DNA of 64,000 bases from Lentisalinibacter salinarum. Lineage in GTDB: Bacteria; Pseudomonadota; Gammaproteobacteria; Steroidobacterales; Woeseiaceae. A model generated the notes under the pieces. That model had not been told where the DNA came from. It worked only from the letters and a program-made list of their open reading frames with translations, and ran no database searches. Positions 21,566 through 30,368 of the stretch are shown here, one piece after another. The stretch is taken from contig NZ_JAPDRH010000001.1 of assembly GCF_040706555.1 (NCBI RefSeq), positions 620,001 through 684,000 on the forward strand, read 5' to 3'. The position numbers and the translations under genes are program-made. The first letter of the stretch is position 1; the number at the start of each line of letters is the position of its first letter.

Positions 21566-22345
21566 ATGACACGCTTCGATTCCTACCCGCCCGGCACCTT
21601 CAGCTGGGTCGATCTGATGGCGAAAGACGTCGCGAAAGCGAAGAGTTTCTACGGATCGCTGTTCGACTGGACCGCGGAGGAGCAGGACACCCAGGGCGGT
21701 CCGCCCTACGTCATGTTCAGGCACGACGGGGACGAGGTCGCAGGCCTCGGCCGGATGCCCGACGAGATGCAGCAGCAGGGCGTGCCCGGCGTGTGGTCGA
21801 GCTATGTCACGGTCGCTGACGTGGAGGAGTCCGTCGGCCGCGTCGAGGAGCACGGCGGCAAGATCGTCATGCCGCCGATGCAGGTTTTCGACGCCGGTCA
21901 CATGGCGGTGATCACGGATCGGGAGGGCGCCGCGCTCAGTCTCTGGCAGCCGCTGGGGCACAAGGGAGCCGCCAAATGCAACGAGCCCGGTTCATTCTGC
22001 TGGAATGAACTCGCCGTCCGCGACATCGACGGCGCAAGGGAGTTCTACCATGGCGTCTTCGGCTGGGATTACACGCTCAATGACGATGCGCCGACCACCT
22101 ATTACCTGATCTGCAACGGGGACCAGACCAACGGCGGCTTACTGCAGATGAACGAGCAGTGGGGGGATATGCCGTCCCACTGGAGCGTATATTTCGCGGT
22201 GGACGACGTCGATGCCTGCGTCGCGAAGGTGAAGGATCTCGGCGGCACCGTCCATGCCGATCCGTTCGAGATCCCGGTCGGGCGTCTGACCGTCGTGCAG
22301 GACGACCAGGGCGCGCACTTCTACATGCTGCAGCTCAAGGGCTAA
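21566..22345 (+). CDS. Two-domain VOC (glyoxalase/bleomycin-resistance fold) protein
   Basis: The 259-residue protein starts at ATG 21566 with AGGAGG upstream. It consists of two tandem VOC modules, residues about 8-127 and 137-258. Each begins with the same pattern: FSWVDLMAKDVAKAKSFYGS and FCWNELAVRDIDGAREFYHG. Each ends with a strand containing the metal-site region, as in GAALSLWQP and GAHFYMLQL. Related proteins include CFP32-like hydroxylase or glyoxalase-like enzymes; the substrate cannot be told. It follows the lipoprotein gene by 19 bases and is probably co-transcribed. Confidence 0.85.
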   Translation: MTRFDSYPPGTFSWVDLMAKDVAKAKSFYGSLFDWTAEEQDTQGGPPYVMFRHDGDEVAGLGRMPDEMQQQGVPGVWSSYVTVADVEESVGRVEEHGGKIVMPPMQVFDAGHMAVITDREGAALSLWQPLGHKGAAKCNEPGSFCWNELAVRDIDGAREFYHGVFGWDYTLNDDAPTTYYLICNGDQTNGGLLQMNEQWGDMPSHWSVYFAVDDVDACVAKVKDLGGTVHADPFEIPVGRLTVVQDDQGAHFYMLQLKG

Positions 22346-22351
22346 CGACAG

Positions 22352-24259
22352 TCAGATGCTGTCGACCAGGTACGGCCGCGCGGCGGGCTCGTGGCGCAGC
22401 TCTTGCAGGAACGGCGAGAGGCGCGCATCGAGATACCAGCGTGCGAGCGCGCTTGCGGTGGGTGCCGGGCCGAGGCGCCGGTAACTGGTCTCCAGCCAGC
22501 GCAGGGCCGGGCCGGGCTCGCCGCGATAGGCGTGGACCTCGGCGAGCAGCAACGCGGCTTCGGACGTCTCCTGCTCCCTCAACTCCTGCATGGCGGCCTC
22601 GGCCTCTGCCAACTCGCCGGCGGCGCCATGGAGCAACGCCCTGGATTGGCGCTCCTGAGCGCCTGACAGTACGCTTCCGAGGACGGCGCGCGCCTCGTCG
22701 AGGCGCCCCTGCAACAGGTAGATCCGGAAGCGTTGGGTCGGGTCGGCGGCATCGTCGCCGTGCAGCGCGGCCAGCTCGGCCAGCTCCGCTTCCGCCTCGT
22801 CGTAGCGACCGGCAAACAGCAGAAAGCCCACCATGTTGTGTCGATTGACATGGCTCAGCGGGTCGACTTCGACCGCCCGGCGCTGCAAAGCCAGGGCCTC
22901 CTCGTAACGGCCCTGCAAGCCGGCCCGGCCCGCCTGCAGCCCGATGACCAGTGAACTGTTCGGATTCAGTTCCCGAGCTCGCTCCAGGTGCTGCATGGCC
23001 AGCTCCTGGTTGCCGGAGAGCGCATGGAACCGGCCGAGTCGGGCGTGCGCCTCGGCCAGAGTCGGGTCCAGGCTGACCCCGGTCCGGGCCGCGTTGCCCA
23101 TGAGTTCCAGCACGGTGTCGTAATCCTCCTCGCGATCGAACAGGTCCAGCATGTAGAGGCCGGCGAGACCGGCCCACGGCTTGGCGTAACCCGGATCCAG
23201 CCTTATCGCCTCCAGATAGAGTTTCTTCGCACGTTGCAGGTCGCCGGCTTTGCGCCGGGCATGCAGATGGTGAGCGCGCGCGTACGCATCATAGGCGGCG
23301 GGCAGCGGCTGCCTTGGCGGCTCCACGCCATCCGACTCGTCCAGCGCGACCCGCATCGCGCCGGCAACCGACCCGGCGATCCGCGCCTGCACCTCGAGCG
23401 CGTCGCCGGGCCCGCCATCGTAAGACTCGGACCAGAGATGCGTGCCGCCGCCGGTCTCGATCAGCTGAGCGGTCACCCGGAGGCGGTCCCCGGAGTGCCG
23501 GACGCTGCCTTCGAGGAGGTAGGACACGTTCAGCAGCCGGCCGATGGCAACTGCGTCGAGATCCGGCCTGTCTCTCAGGGAGAAAGAGGAGGTGCGGGCG
23601 ATGACCTTCAGTTCCCGTACCTGGGCGAGCCGGTTCAGGATCTCCTCGGACAGCCCGTCGGCGAAGTACTGCCGGTCGCCGTCGGGGCCCATGTCGGCGA
23701 AGGGAAGCACGGCGATGCTCTTCGCCGGCGGAGGCCCCGACGTATCGACGCCGCCGCTGCCGTGGTCCGCCAGGCGCCAGACCAGCACGGCAGCCACGGC
23801 GATGATTGCGGCCAATGCCAGCATCGCCGGCAACATCGTTCGCTTGCGCGCCGCTGCCCCGGTCCCGGGCGCGCCGGGCGGCGATTCGGTGACCGGCAGG
23901 TCGAATACGTAACCCTCTCTCGGTACGGTGCGGATCATCTGCTGGTCCGTGTCGCCGATGGCACGCCGTATGTCGATGATGCACTGGGTGAGCGAGCCTT
24001 CGGTGACCACGGTGTCGCCCCATACCGCCTGCATGAGTTCGTCACGGGTCACCAGCCGGCCGTGGTTGACGAGCAGGTGGTGCAGGACCCGGAAACTGCG
24101 CGGCCGCAGGGCGACCTCCTGCCCGTCGCGCAGGAGCGAGTGGCCTTCCACATCGAAGAAGAACTCGCCGAAGGCGTATCCGCGTTCGCCGGATGTCCTG
24201 GCGCCGCTCACGCTGCCTCCCCCCAATCGGCTGCCCATGGTCGATTTTCGCACAAACAT
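22352..24259 (-). CDS. CadC-like membrane regulator: winged helix, TM segment, TolB-like region, TPRs
   Basis: The protein has 635 residues from ATG 24259; ATG 24238 is an alternative. Residues about 27-121 form an OmpR-type winged helix (FFFDVEGHSLLRDGQEV, VTRDELMQAVWG, IRTVPREGYVFDLP). One membrane helix spans about 142-163. The periplasmic part begins with a TolB-like region (KSIAVLPFADMGPDGDRQYF, GLSEEILNRLAQVRELKVIA, YLLEGSVRHSG) and continues with TPRs to the end. CadC-type proteins sense periplasmic conditions and bind DNA directly without phosphorylation. It is divergent from the ScyD-like secreted protein (100 bp between starts), its most likely target, and is convergent with the VOC gene. 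Confidence 0.87.
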   Translation of the reverse strand: MFVRKSTMGSRLGGGSVSGARTSGERGYAFGEFFFDVEGHSLLRDGQEVALRPRSFRVLHHLLVNHGRLVTRDELMQAVWGDTVVTEGSLTQCIIDIRRAIGDTDQQMIRTVPREGYVFDLPVTESPPGAPGTGAAARKRTMLPAMLALAAIIAVAAVLVWRLADHGSGGVDTSGPPPAKSIAVLPFADMGPDGDRQYFADGLSEEILNRLAQVRELKVIARTSSFSLRDRPDLDAVAIGRLLNVSYLLEGSVRHSGDRLRVTAQLIETGGGTHLWSESYDGGPGDALEVQARIAGSVAGAMRVALDESDGVEPPRQPLPAAYDAYARAHHLHARRKAGDLQRAKKLYLEAIRLDPGYAKPWAGLAGLYMLDLFDREEDYDTVLELMGNAARTGVSLDPTLAEAHARLGRFHALSGNQELAMQHLERARELNPNSSLVIGLQAGRAGLQGRYEEALALQRRAVEVDPLSHVNRHNMVGFLLFAGRYDEAEAELAELAALHGDDAADPTQRFRIYLLQGRLDEARAVLGSVLSGAQERQSRALLHGAAGELAEAEAAMQELREQETSEAALLLAEVHAYRGEPGPALRWLETSYRRLGPAPTASALARWYLDARLSPFLQELRHEPAARPYLVDSI

Positions 24260-24359
24260 AGCCGCAAATTAGCCGATCTTTCGCCGGTTCTTCGTTACGC
24301 AGCGGGGGTCTCGGGGCTAGCGTCGCCCTTCTCTGGACCGACAACGGGGGAGAAACACC

Positions 24360-25325
24360 ATGTCCGAGAAGACGAGACTGAAAACAATAATGATCGTCCT
24401 GGCATTGTCCGCGTCCGTTCTCGCCGCACCACCGGCAGTCCATGCGCAGCTCGTGACGGGGCTGCAGGGCGCGGCCGGCAGTACCATCGGGCCCGGGGGC
24501 GATCTCTTCGTTACCGAAGGACTCGTGGGCCGGGTATCCCGGGTCGACCCGGACAACGGAGCCGTGACCACGTTCGCCGAGGGTCTCCCGCCCGCCGTCA
24601 TCGGGGTTGGCGGCGCCGCCGACGTCGCCTTCATCGGCGACACGGGTTACGTCCTGGTCACCCTGGTGAGCCTGTTCAGCAATGCGACCGATGGCATCTA
24701 CCGCATCGACGGACCGAACAGCTACACGGTAATCGCCGACCTCGGTGCCTATACGCTGGCCAATCCTTCGGACGTGCCCTGGGATATTCCCACGGGCGTG
24801 CAGTGGTCCATCGAACCCTACCGGGGTGGCCTGCTGGTATCCGAGGCGCATCACAACCGCGTCCTGTGGGTGAGCCAGGATGGCGAGATCCGCGAGCTCA
24901 GGGCCTTCGACAATGTCGTGCCGACGGGAGTGGAGGTTCTGGGCAGCACCATCTATCTGGCACTGACCGGTCCGGCGCCGCATGAACCGGAAGACGGCCG
25001 GGTCGTCTCGTTCGATCCGGACTCGGACAGCGTACAGCTGGAGGCTTCCGGCGCGCGTCTGCTCCTCGATGTCGAATCCGGCCGCGGTCGGAGTCTGTTC
25101 GCGCTGTCGCAGGGCCAGTGGAACGGTCAGTTCCCGGGGTCTCCGGCCATCGAGAACGACGGTGCTTTGTGGGAAATCAATGCCGACGGTTCCCTGAGGC
25201 TCGTCGCCGACGGGATCGATCGGCCAACGTCCCTCGAGATCATCGGGAATGACGCTTATGTGGTCACTCTGACCGGCAACATCGTGCGGATCGAGGACAT
25301 CGCGAGACCGCCTTTCCGCCGCTGA
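24360..25325 (+). CDS. Secreted ScyD/ScyE-like beta-propeller protein
   Basis: The 321-residue protein has a signal peptide of about 31 residues ending AVHA-QLVTG. NHL-like blades follow: GPGGDLFVTEGLVGRVSRVD, GDTGYVLVTLVSLF, GGLLVSEAHHNRVLWVSQDG and NDAYVVTLTGNIVRIED. The pattern matches the ScyD/ScyE family first noted in cyanobacterial scytonemin clusters. Most homologues have no known role, and no scytonemin genes are seen here. A ribosome site, GGGGGAG, lies a few bases before ATG 24360. It is probably controlled by the divergent CadC-like regulator. Confidence 0.78.
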   Translation: MSEKTRLKTIMIVLALSASVLAAPPAVHAQLVTGLQGAAGSTIGPGGDLFVTEGLVGRVSRVDPDNGAVTTFAEGLPPAVIGVGGAADVAFIGDTGYVLVTLVSLFSNATDGIYRIDGPNSYTVIADLGAYTLANPSDVPWDIPTGVQWSIEPYRGGLLVSEAHHNRVLWVSQDGEIRELRAFDNVVPTGVEVLGSTIYLALTGPAPHEPEDGRVVSFDPDSDSVQLEASGARLLLDVESGRGRSLFALSQGQWNGQFPGSPAIENDGALWEINADGSLRLVADGIDRPTSLEIIGNDAYVVTLTGNIVRIEDIARPPFRR

Positions 25326-25346
25326 TCGGCCGCAGACTACAGTATT

Positions 25347-25453
25347 CCGGGAGGCGGCTGCCGCGAAGCTGCCCGAACAATTCGGTCTCCCCAGACTGCA
25401 ACTGCGCGCCGGCGAAGGCCGGCGCGGGTATCAGAGAGGTAGCCGCCTCCCGG
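25347..25453. other. 107-nt element with 13-bp closing stem and three inner hairpins
   Basis: CCGGGAGGCGGCT at 25347-25359 is a perfect inverted repeat of AGCCGCCTCCCGG at 25441-25453. Inside, three hairpins follow one another: CCGAA/TTCGG with loop CAA, GTCT/AGAC with loop CCCC, and GCGCCGGC/GCCGGCGC with loop GAAG. The folded form is a cloverleaf-like multi-branch structure. It lies 22 nt after the ScyD-like stop and just before a REP pair. It could be a small structured RNA, a 3' UTR element or a tiny transposon relic with 13-bp ends; no flanking target duplication is obvious. Confidence 0.6.
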
Positions 25454-25466
25454 CCTTCCCAACTGT

Positions 25467-25539
25467 GTAGGAGGGCCTTCAGGCCCGACCGCCACCAGCC
25501 GTAACGTGCGGAGGCGGTCGGGCCTGAAGGCCCTCCTAC
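25467..25539. repeat. Long inverted REP pair
   Basis: The unit GTAGGAGGGCC...GGCCCGACCGCC (from 25467) is repeated in exact inverse (GGCGGTCGGGCC...GGCCCTCCTAC, to 25539) around a short loop. The arms are about 27 bases, longer than in the other copies. It separates convergent genes and should act as a two-way terminator-like structure. Confidence 0.82.
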
Positions 25540-25547
25540 TCCCTTTC

Positions 25548-26207
25548 TTACCAGGGTAGTTCTTCGCCTTCGGCGTGCCAGAAGCTGCCGGTGTTTTCCA
25601 GGTTCAGCTCGTCGATGCGCTGGATGAGGCCGGCAGCCGCCTTCTCCGGCGGGATGCCGCGGCCGCCGGTCATGTCGGTGGCGACCATGCCCGGGTGCAG
25701 GAGCGCCACCGGGATGCCGCGGGGCTTGAGGTCGTGGCTCAGGTTCTTGCCCACCATGTTCACGGCGGCCTTGGAGGTGCGGTAGGCGTAGTTGTTGCCG
25801 GAGCCGTTGTCGCCGACGGAGCCCACGCGGCTCGAGACGATGGCCACTTTCGAGCCTTCCTGCAGGTTATTCAGCAGCGCCCGGGTGACCCGCAGCGGTC
25901 CGAGGGTATTCACCTCGAACAGCTTCACCATGTCATCGTACTGCACGGTGTCGATGTCGTCGGGCCTGAGCATGCCGGCGTTGTTGATCAGCACGTCGAT
26001 CTGGCGGCCTTCCAGCGCGTAGCGCAGCTGTTCCACGTTGTCGTCGCTGGCCACATCGATGTGCTCGATGATCTCCACGCCGAGCTCCTCGAGCTCGGGG
26101 CTCGGGCTGCGACAGACGGCGATCACCTCGTCACCGCGCTCCTTCAGCTGACGGCAGAGTTCGAGTCCGATACCCCGGTTCGCACCGGTGATGAGGATGC
26201 TGGCCAT
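25548..26207 (-). CDS. Short-chain dehydrogenase/reductase
   Basis: The 219-residue protein starts at ATG 26207, with AAGGAGA seven bases upstream; the GTG at 26231 lacks this support. The Rossmann motif TGANRGIG is at residues 7-14, followed by NNAG and the catalytic Tyr-x-x-x-Lys in YAYRTSKAAVN. Its small size and C-terminal PGMVATDMTGG match carbonyl-reductase-like classical SDRs that use NADPH. The substrate is unknown. The coding end abuts the REP pair. Confidence 0.92.
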   Translation of the reverse strand: MASILITGANRGIGLELCRQLKERGDEVIAVCRSPSPELEELGVEIIEHIDVASDDNVEQLRYALEGRQIDVLINNAGMLRPDDIDTVQYDDMVKLFEVNTLGPLRVTRALLNNLQEGSKVAIVSSRVGSVGDNGSGNNYAYRTSKAAVNMVGKNLSHDLKPRGIPVALLHPGMVATDMTGGRGIPPEKAAAGLIQRIDELNLENTGSFWHAEGEELPW

Positions 26208-26344
26208 CCGTGTCTCCTTTCCTTTTGTCACTCGTCTGATCGATTTTCCGATCGGTTATCGCTGCGCCCACCAGACTAACATGCGCCGCCGCTTGCGCAG
26301 GAACGGGGGCTGTGATCCCCTGTCGCTTTCCTCCGGAAGCCGGA

Positions 26345-28246
26345 ATGAGAGCCAGACTACGACCACCGACCGCCGCCCTGCTGTGGCTGCTCGCAGTGCT
26401 GCCGCCGGCCGTTCCGGCCGGTCAGGAATCCGACGCATCGGCGGCCGCCAGTAACGCCGCCGCCGACGCCGGCGACTCCGGCTCCGCCACGGTGGAGATC
26501 ATACTGGTGACCGCCCGCCGGGTGGCCCTCGAGGCGCCGGCCAGCACCTTCGCCTCGCCGGTGACGGCGCTGCGCTACGACCCGCGCATCGACGTGCAGT
26601 CGCGGGGTCTCGCCGAGGGTCAGGCGGACGTCAGCGTCCGCGGCGGTCTGTTCGAGAACACCGGCTTCCGCCTCGGCGCAGTCAACCTGCTGGATCCCCA
26701 GACGGGACACTACTTCGCCGAGCTGCCGACGCCGCCCGCCATGCTGTCCGCACCGGCGCTGCTGACCGGCGTGGACAACGCGATGGGCGGTTTCAACTCC
26801 ACCGTGGCCACGGTCGGCTACCGGTTCGCGCCGCTGGACCCGGGCTACGATGCCGGCGCCGGCCTCGGCACGGACGGTCTGCGTTTCGTGAGTGCCCGCG
26901 CGGCGGCCAGGGCCAGCAACACCGCCGGCGACATCGGCGCGGAATTCGCCGTCGCGACTTCCAGCGGCGACGGCAGCCGCGACAACGGCGATCACGACTT
27001 CGAGCGCTACGCATTCCGCGTCCAGCGCAGCATCGTGGGCGGCCAGACGGATCTGCTGCTCGCCTACCAGGACAAGTTCTACGGCTGGCCCGGCGCCTAC
27101 ACGGGCTTTGCGAGCCTGCCCGAGACCGATCATACGAAGACCACGCTGGCCGTGCTGAACCACCGCCAGGAGTCGGCGGGCACCGGCTGGTGGGAGGCAG
27201 GCGCCTGGTACCGCAACCTGGAGGACGACTACGACTTCGACCGGCGCACGGCGGAGTCCGGCGTGCCCGGCGCCTTCGATCACGAGACCCGCGCCGGCGG
27301 CATTGCGCTGCACGGCCGCCGGGGCGGCGCGGCGGTGGACCTGCGCTACTCGCTGCAGGCCACCGCCGACGAACTGGTCAGTTCCACCGACCTGACGGAG
27401 GGGCCGTTCGCGAGCCGCAGCTATGCGAGCGCCGCGCTGTTGCCGACGATGACCCGGCCGGCGGGCGCCGGCGAGCTGGAGTTCGGGCTGGGCGCGCGGC
27501 TGGACTGGACCAGCCGGGAGGGCAGCGAACTCCTGCCGAGCGCCTTCGTCGCCTGGCGGCGGCAGACGGCGGCGGCCGAGCGCACGTGGCGGCTGTCCTG
27601 GGCGGAGACCTCCCAGGTTCCCGGCTACACGGCGCTGGCCTCGCCGCCCGAGGGGCTGTTCGGCGGCAATCCGACGCTGGGACGCGAGACTGCCCGCACC
27701 CTGGAGCTGGGCTATAGCCACGTCGCGGAGAACTGGCGGGCCGAGGCCATCCTGTTCCGCCGCGACGACGACGGCCTGGTGGACTGGACCTTCCTCTCCG
27801 GCGCGCCCTTCGTCCGCCAGGCGAACCCGGTGGACCTGGAGGTGCTCGGCGCCGAACTCTATCTCGCCCGTGCCTGGTCCGGGCTCACGCTGCGCGCCGG
27901 CTACGCCTGGCTGGACAAGGACGCCGACTACGGCACCGTGGCGGTGGATGCGAGTTACTACGCGCTGAACTACGCTCGCCAGCGGCTGACCGTGGCACTG
28001 GAGTACGACTTCGCCGAGGCCTGGCGGCTGGTGATGGACACGGAACTCCGCCGCCAGGCGGACAACCCGCTGCGCACCGGCTCCGACGACGCCTTCGCGG
28101 CGTCCGTCGCCCTGTTCTGGCGGCCGCTCGCGGGGCTCGATCTGAGCCTGGTGGCCGACAACGTCACCAACAGCGACTTCCAAGAGTTCCCCGGCACGCC
28201 GGCGCCCCGGCGCCAGGTGAGCCTGCAGGCCCGCTACTCCTGGTAG
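26345..28246 (+). CDS. TonB-dependent outer-membrane receptor
   Basis: The 633-residue protein starts at ATG 26345, giving a clean signal peptide (LRPPTAALLWLLAVLPPAVPA). A TonB-box-like stretch, EIILVTARR, is followed by a short plug, then a beta-barrel rich in alternating aromatic residues, ending with the outer-membrane sorting signal SLQARYSW. The barrel contains the usual GNPTLGRETARTLELGYSH segment. At 633 residues it is among the smaller receptors, such as those for cobalamin, metals or siderophores. A radical-SAM gene starts 10 bases after its stop, so the two are likely co-transcribed. Confidence 0.9.
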   Translation: MRARLRPPTAALLWLLAVLPPAVPAGQESDASAAASNAAADAGDSGSATVEIILVTARRVALEAPASTFASPVTALRYDPRIDVQSRGLAEGQADVSVRGGLFENTGFRLGAVNLLDPQTGHYFAELPTPPAMLSAPALLTGVDNAMGGFNSTVATVGYRFAPLDPGYDAGAGLGTDGLRFVSARAAARASNTAGDIGAEFAVATSSGDGSRDNGDHDFERYAFRVQRSIVGGQTDLLLAYQDKFYGWPGAYTGFASLPETDHTKTTLAVLNHRQESAGTGWWEAGAWYRNLEDDYDFDRRTAESGVPGAFDHETRAGGIALHGRRGGAAVDLRYSLQATADELVSSTDLTEGPFASRSYASAALLPTMTRPAGAGELEFGLGARLDWTSREGSELLPSAFVAWRRQTAAAERTWRLSWAETSQVPGYTALASPPEGLFGGNPTLGRETARTLELGYSHVAENWRAEAILFRRDDDGLVDWTFLSGAPFVRQANPVDLEVLGAELYLARAWSGLTLRAGYAWLDKDADYGTVAVDASYYALNYARQRLTVALEYDFAEAWRLVMDTELRRQADNPLRTGSDDAFAASVALFWRPLAGLDLSLVADNVTNSDFQEFPGTPAPRRQVSLQARYSW

Positions 28247-28256
28247 GCTCGCGGCC

Positions 28257-29306
28257 GTGACGAGACTCACCAGTGCCGACGATCTCGCCCGCGCCGGCCT
28301 CGTGCCCGCCGAGGCGCTGCCCGACCTGCGTGCCGTGGCCGAGCGCTACGCCGTCGCCGTCACCCCGGCGGTCGCGCGGCGCATCGCCGCCGGTTCGCAA
28401 GGCGTGGCGCTGCAGTTCCTGCCTTCCCCCGACGAGCTGACCGCGGGCGAAGGAGAACTGGCCGACCCCATCGGCGACGATGCCCACACTCCGGTGAAAG
28501 GCATCGTGCACCGTTACCCGGATCGCCTGCTGCTGCAGCCGACCACCACCTGCCCGGTGTATTGCCGCTACTGCTTCCGCCGCGAGACCGTGGGTCAGGC
28601 GGACGCCGGGCTGCTCGGCCGTGAGGAGCTGGCAGCGGCGCTGGACTACATCCGTGCGCAGGCGGGCGTCTGGGAAGTCATCCTGAGCGGCGGCGACCCG
28701 CTCATCCTGTCGCCGCGGCGCCTAGCGCGCATCGTCGACGGGCTGGCGCCGGCGGAACACGTGCGGATCCTGCGGGTGCACAGCCGGGTGCCGGTGGTCG
28801 CCCCGGAACGCATCACGGCGGAGCTGGTGGCGGCGTTGCGGGCGGCGCGGCAGACGGTCTGGCTGGTCCTGCACGTGAATCACCCCGACGAGCTGGACGA
28901 CGCGGCGCTCGTGGCCTGCGCCCGTCTCGCCGATGCCGGCATACCACTGATGAGCCAGTCGGTTCTGCTGCGGGGCGTGAACGACGACGCCGATACCCTG
29001 GAGCGGCTGTTCCGCCGGCTCGTGGAGCACCGGGTGCGGCCCTACTACCTGCATCACTGCGACCTGGCGCCGGGCACGGCGCGATTCCGCACCGGCATCG
29101 AGGCCGGCCGCGAGCTGATGCGCGAACTCAGGGGCCGGGTGTCGGGCCTTTGCCAGCCGGCCTACGTGCTGGACATCCCCGGCGGCGCCGGCAAGTCGCC
29201 GCTGGGCCCGCCCTGGGCCGAGCGCGACGAGGCCACGTCAGAGTGGCGGGTGCGGGACTACCGCGGCGGCGTCCACCGCTATCCGGCAGACCCGACCGAG
29301 GACTGA
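28257..29306 (+). CDS. Lysine 2,3-aminomutase-like radical SAM protein
   Basis: The 349-residue protein starts at GTG 28257. The radical SAM cluster motif CPVYCRYC at residues 99-106 supplies the three cysteines. PTTTCPVYC, SGGDPLILSPRRL and HCDLAPGTARFRT match the KamA/EpmB group. EpmB converts lysine to beta-lysine for elongation factor P, while KamA proteins are catabolic and usually longer. The motif spelling CRYCFRRETVG fits the short lysine-2,3-aminomutase-like proteins of other Proteobacteria. No epmA or efp is in the window, so an EF-P role cannot be confirmed. Its end overlaps the convergent hydrolase by 28 bp. Confidence 0.83.
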   Translation: MTRLTSADDLARAGLVPAEALPDLRAVAERYAVAVTPAVARRIAAGSQGVALQFLPSPDELTAGEGELADPIGDDAHTPVKGIVHRYPDRLLLQPTTTCPVYCRYCFRRETVGQADAGLLGREELAAALDYIRAQAGVWEVILSGGDPLILSPRRLARIVDGLAPAEHVRILRVHSRVPVVAPERITAELVAALRAARQTVWLVLHVNHPDELDDAALVACARLADAGIPLMSQSVLLRGVNDDADTLERLFRRLVEHRVRPYYLHHCDLAPGTARFRTGIEAGRELMRELRGRVSGLCQPAYVLDIPGGAGKSPLGPPWAERDEATSEWRVRDYRGGVHRYPADPTED

Positions 29307-30271
29307 TCCGCCTTGCGGGCTCGCGCTTCCCAGGGCGAGCGCAGCCAGGCGAGCAGGTCGGCGGTGACCTCGTCCCGGTTGGTCTCGTTGAACATCTCGT
29401 GACGGCCGTCCGGGTAGAGCCGCAGCGTCGTGCCGGCGAGCCCTGCTTCCCGGTAGGCGTCGTAGAGCCGGGTGAGCCCCTTCGCGCCGCCCACCGGGTC
29501 TTGCTCGCCGCCCAGGATGTAGACGGGCAGGCTCGCCGGCAGCTGGCGCAGGGCGGGGACGGCGGAGATCTCCATCAGGCCGCCGGTGAGATCCCGCCAA
29601 AGCTGGTTGGTGGACTGGCCGCCGCAGAGCGGGTCGGTGACGTAGGCATCCACTTCGGCCTCGTCCCGTGACAGCCAGTCGAAGTCGGTGCGGGCCGGCT
29701 GGAACTCCTTGTTGAAGGCGCCGAAGCTGAGCTTGTCCAGCAGCCGGCTGCGGCCGGTGGAGCCCTGACGCAGACTCTCGATGGCGGCGACGATGCGGAA
29801 GATGCGCAGTTGCATGCGGGAGGCGAACGTGGAGCCGGACAGCACCAGGGCCTCCATGTTGCACGGATGGCGCAGCGCGTAGCTCTGCGCGACATAGGAG
29901 CCCATGCTGTGGCCGAGCAAGATCACACGGCCGTCGGGTCTGAGCGCCTTCGCCTCCTGGCGCACCCGCTCGACGTCTTCCACCAACTTGTCCCAGCCGT
30001 CCTGGTCGGCGAAGTGGCCGGGGATGCCGCGCTGGGCGGTGCGCCCGTGGCCGCGCTGGTCGTGGGCGACGACCAGATAACCGGCGTCGGTCAGGCTCCC
30101 GGCCAGTCGCCGGTAGCGCCCGGCATGTTCGCCGAGCCCGTGGACGATCTGCACGACGTCGCCGTTGCTCTTGTCCTCGTCCGGGTGCCAGACGTAGAGA
30201 TGGATGTCAGGCCCGCCCGTCCCCGAAAGCGTCCTTGCTTCTTCCTTCACGGTATCCCCCATTGTCCCCAA
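29279..30271 (-). CDS. Alpha/beta hydrolase, lysophospholipase / monoacylglycerol lipase type
   Basis: The 330-residue protein begins at ATG 30271; ATG 30262 is equally plausible. The nucleophile elbow GHSMGS gives Ser122. The HGLGEHAGRY oxyanion region and DQRGHGRT are characteristic of the PldB/monoglyceride lipase group. The likely acid and histidine are in GGEQDPVGGAKG and DGRHEMFNE. No signal peptide is seen, so it is probably cytoplasmic. It hydrolyses lysophospholipid or glycerol esters by family knowledge. The 3' end overlaps the aminomutase-like gene tail-to-tail. Confidence 0.9.
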   Translation of the reverse strand: MGTMGDTVKEEARTLSGTGGPDIHLYVWHPDEDKSNGDVVQIVHGLGEHAGRYRRLAGSLTDAGYLVVAHDQRGHGRTAQRGIPGHFADQDGWDKLVEDVERVRQEAKALRPDGRVILLGHSMGSYVAQSYALRHPCNMEALVLSGSTFASRMQLRIFRIVAAIESLRQGSTGRSRLLDKLSFGAFNKEFQPARTDFDWLSRDEAEVDAYVTDPLCGGQSTNQLWRDLTGGLMEISAVPALRQLPASLPVYILGGEQDPVGGAKGLTRLYDAYREAGLAGTTLRLYPDGRHEMFNETNRDEVTADLLAWLRSPWEARARKADQSSVGSAG

Positions 30272-30368
30272 CCCACGTATTCCACCACAGTCGGGCGGGA
30301 CTTGCAGCGCTGGCGGAGTTCATGGGCCCGGATTACGGACCGAGATTGTGTGTCGGGACGCCTGCCTA

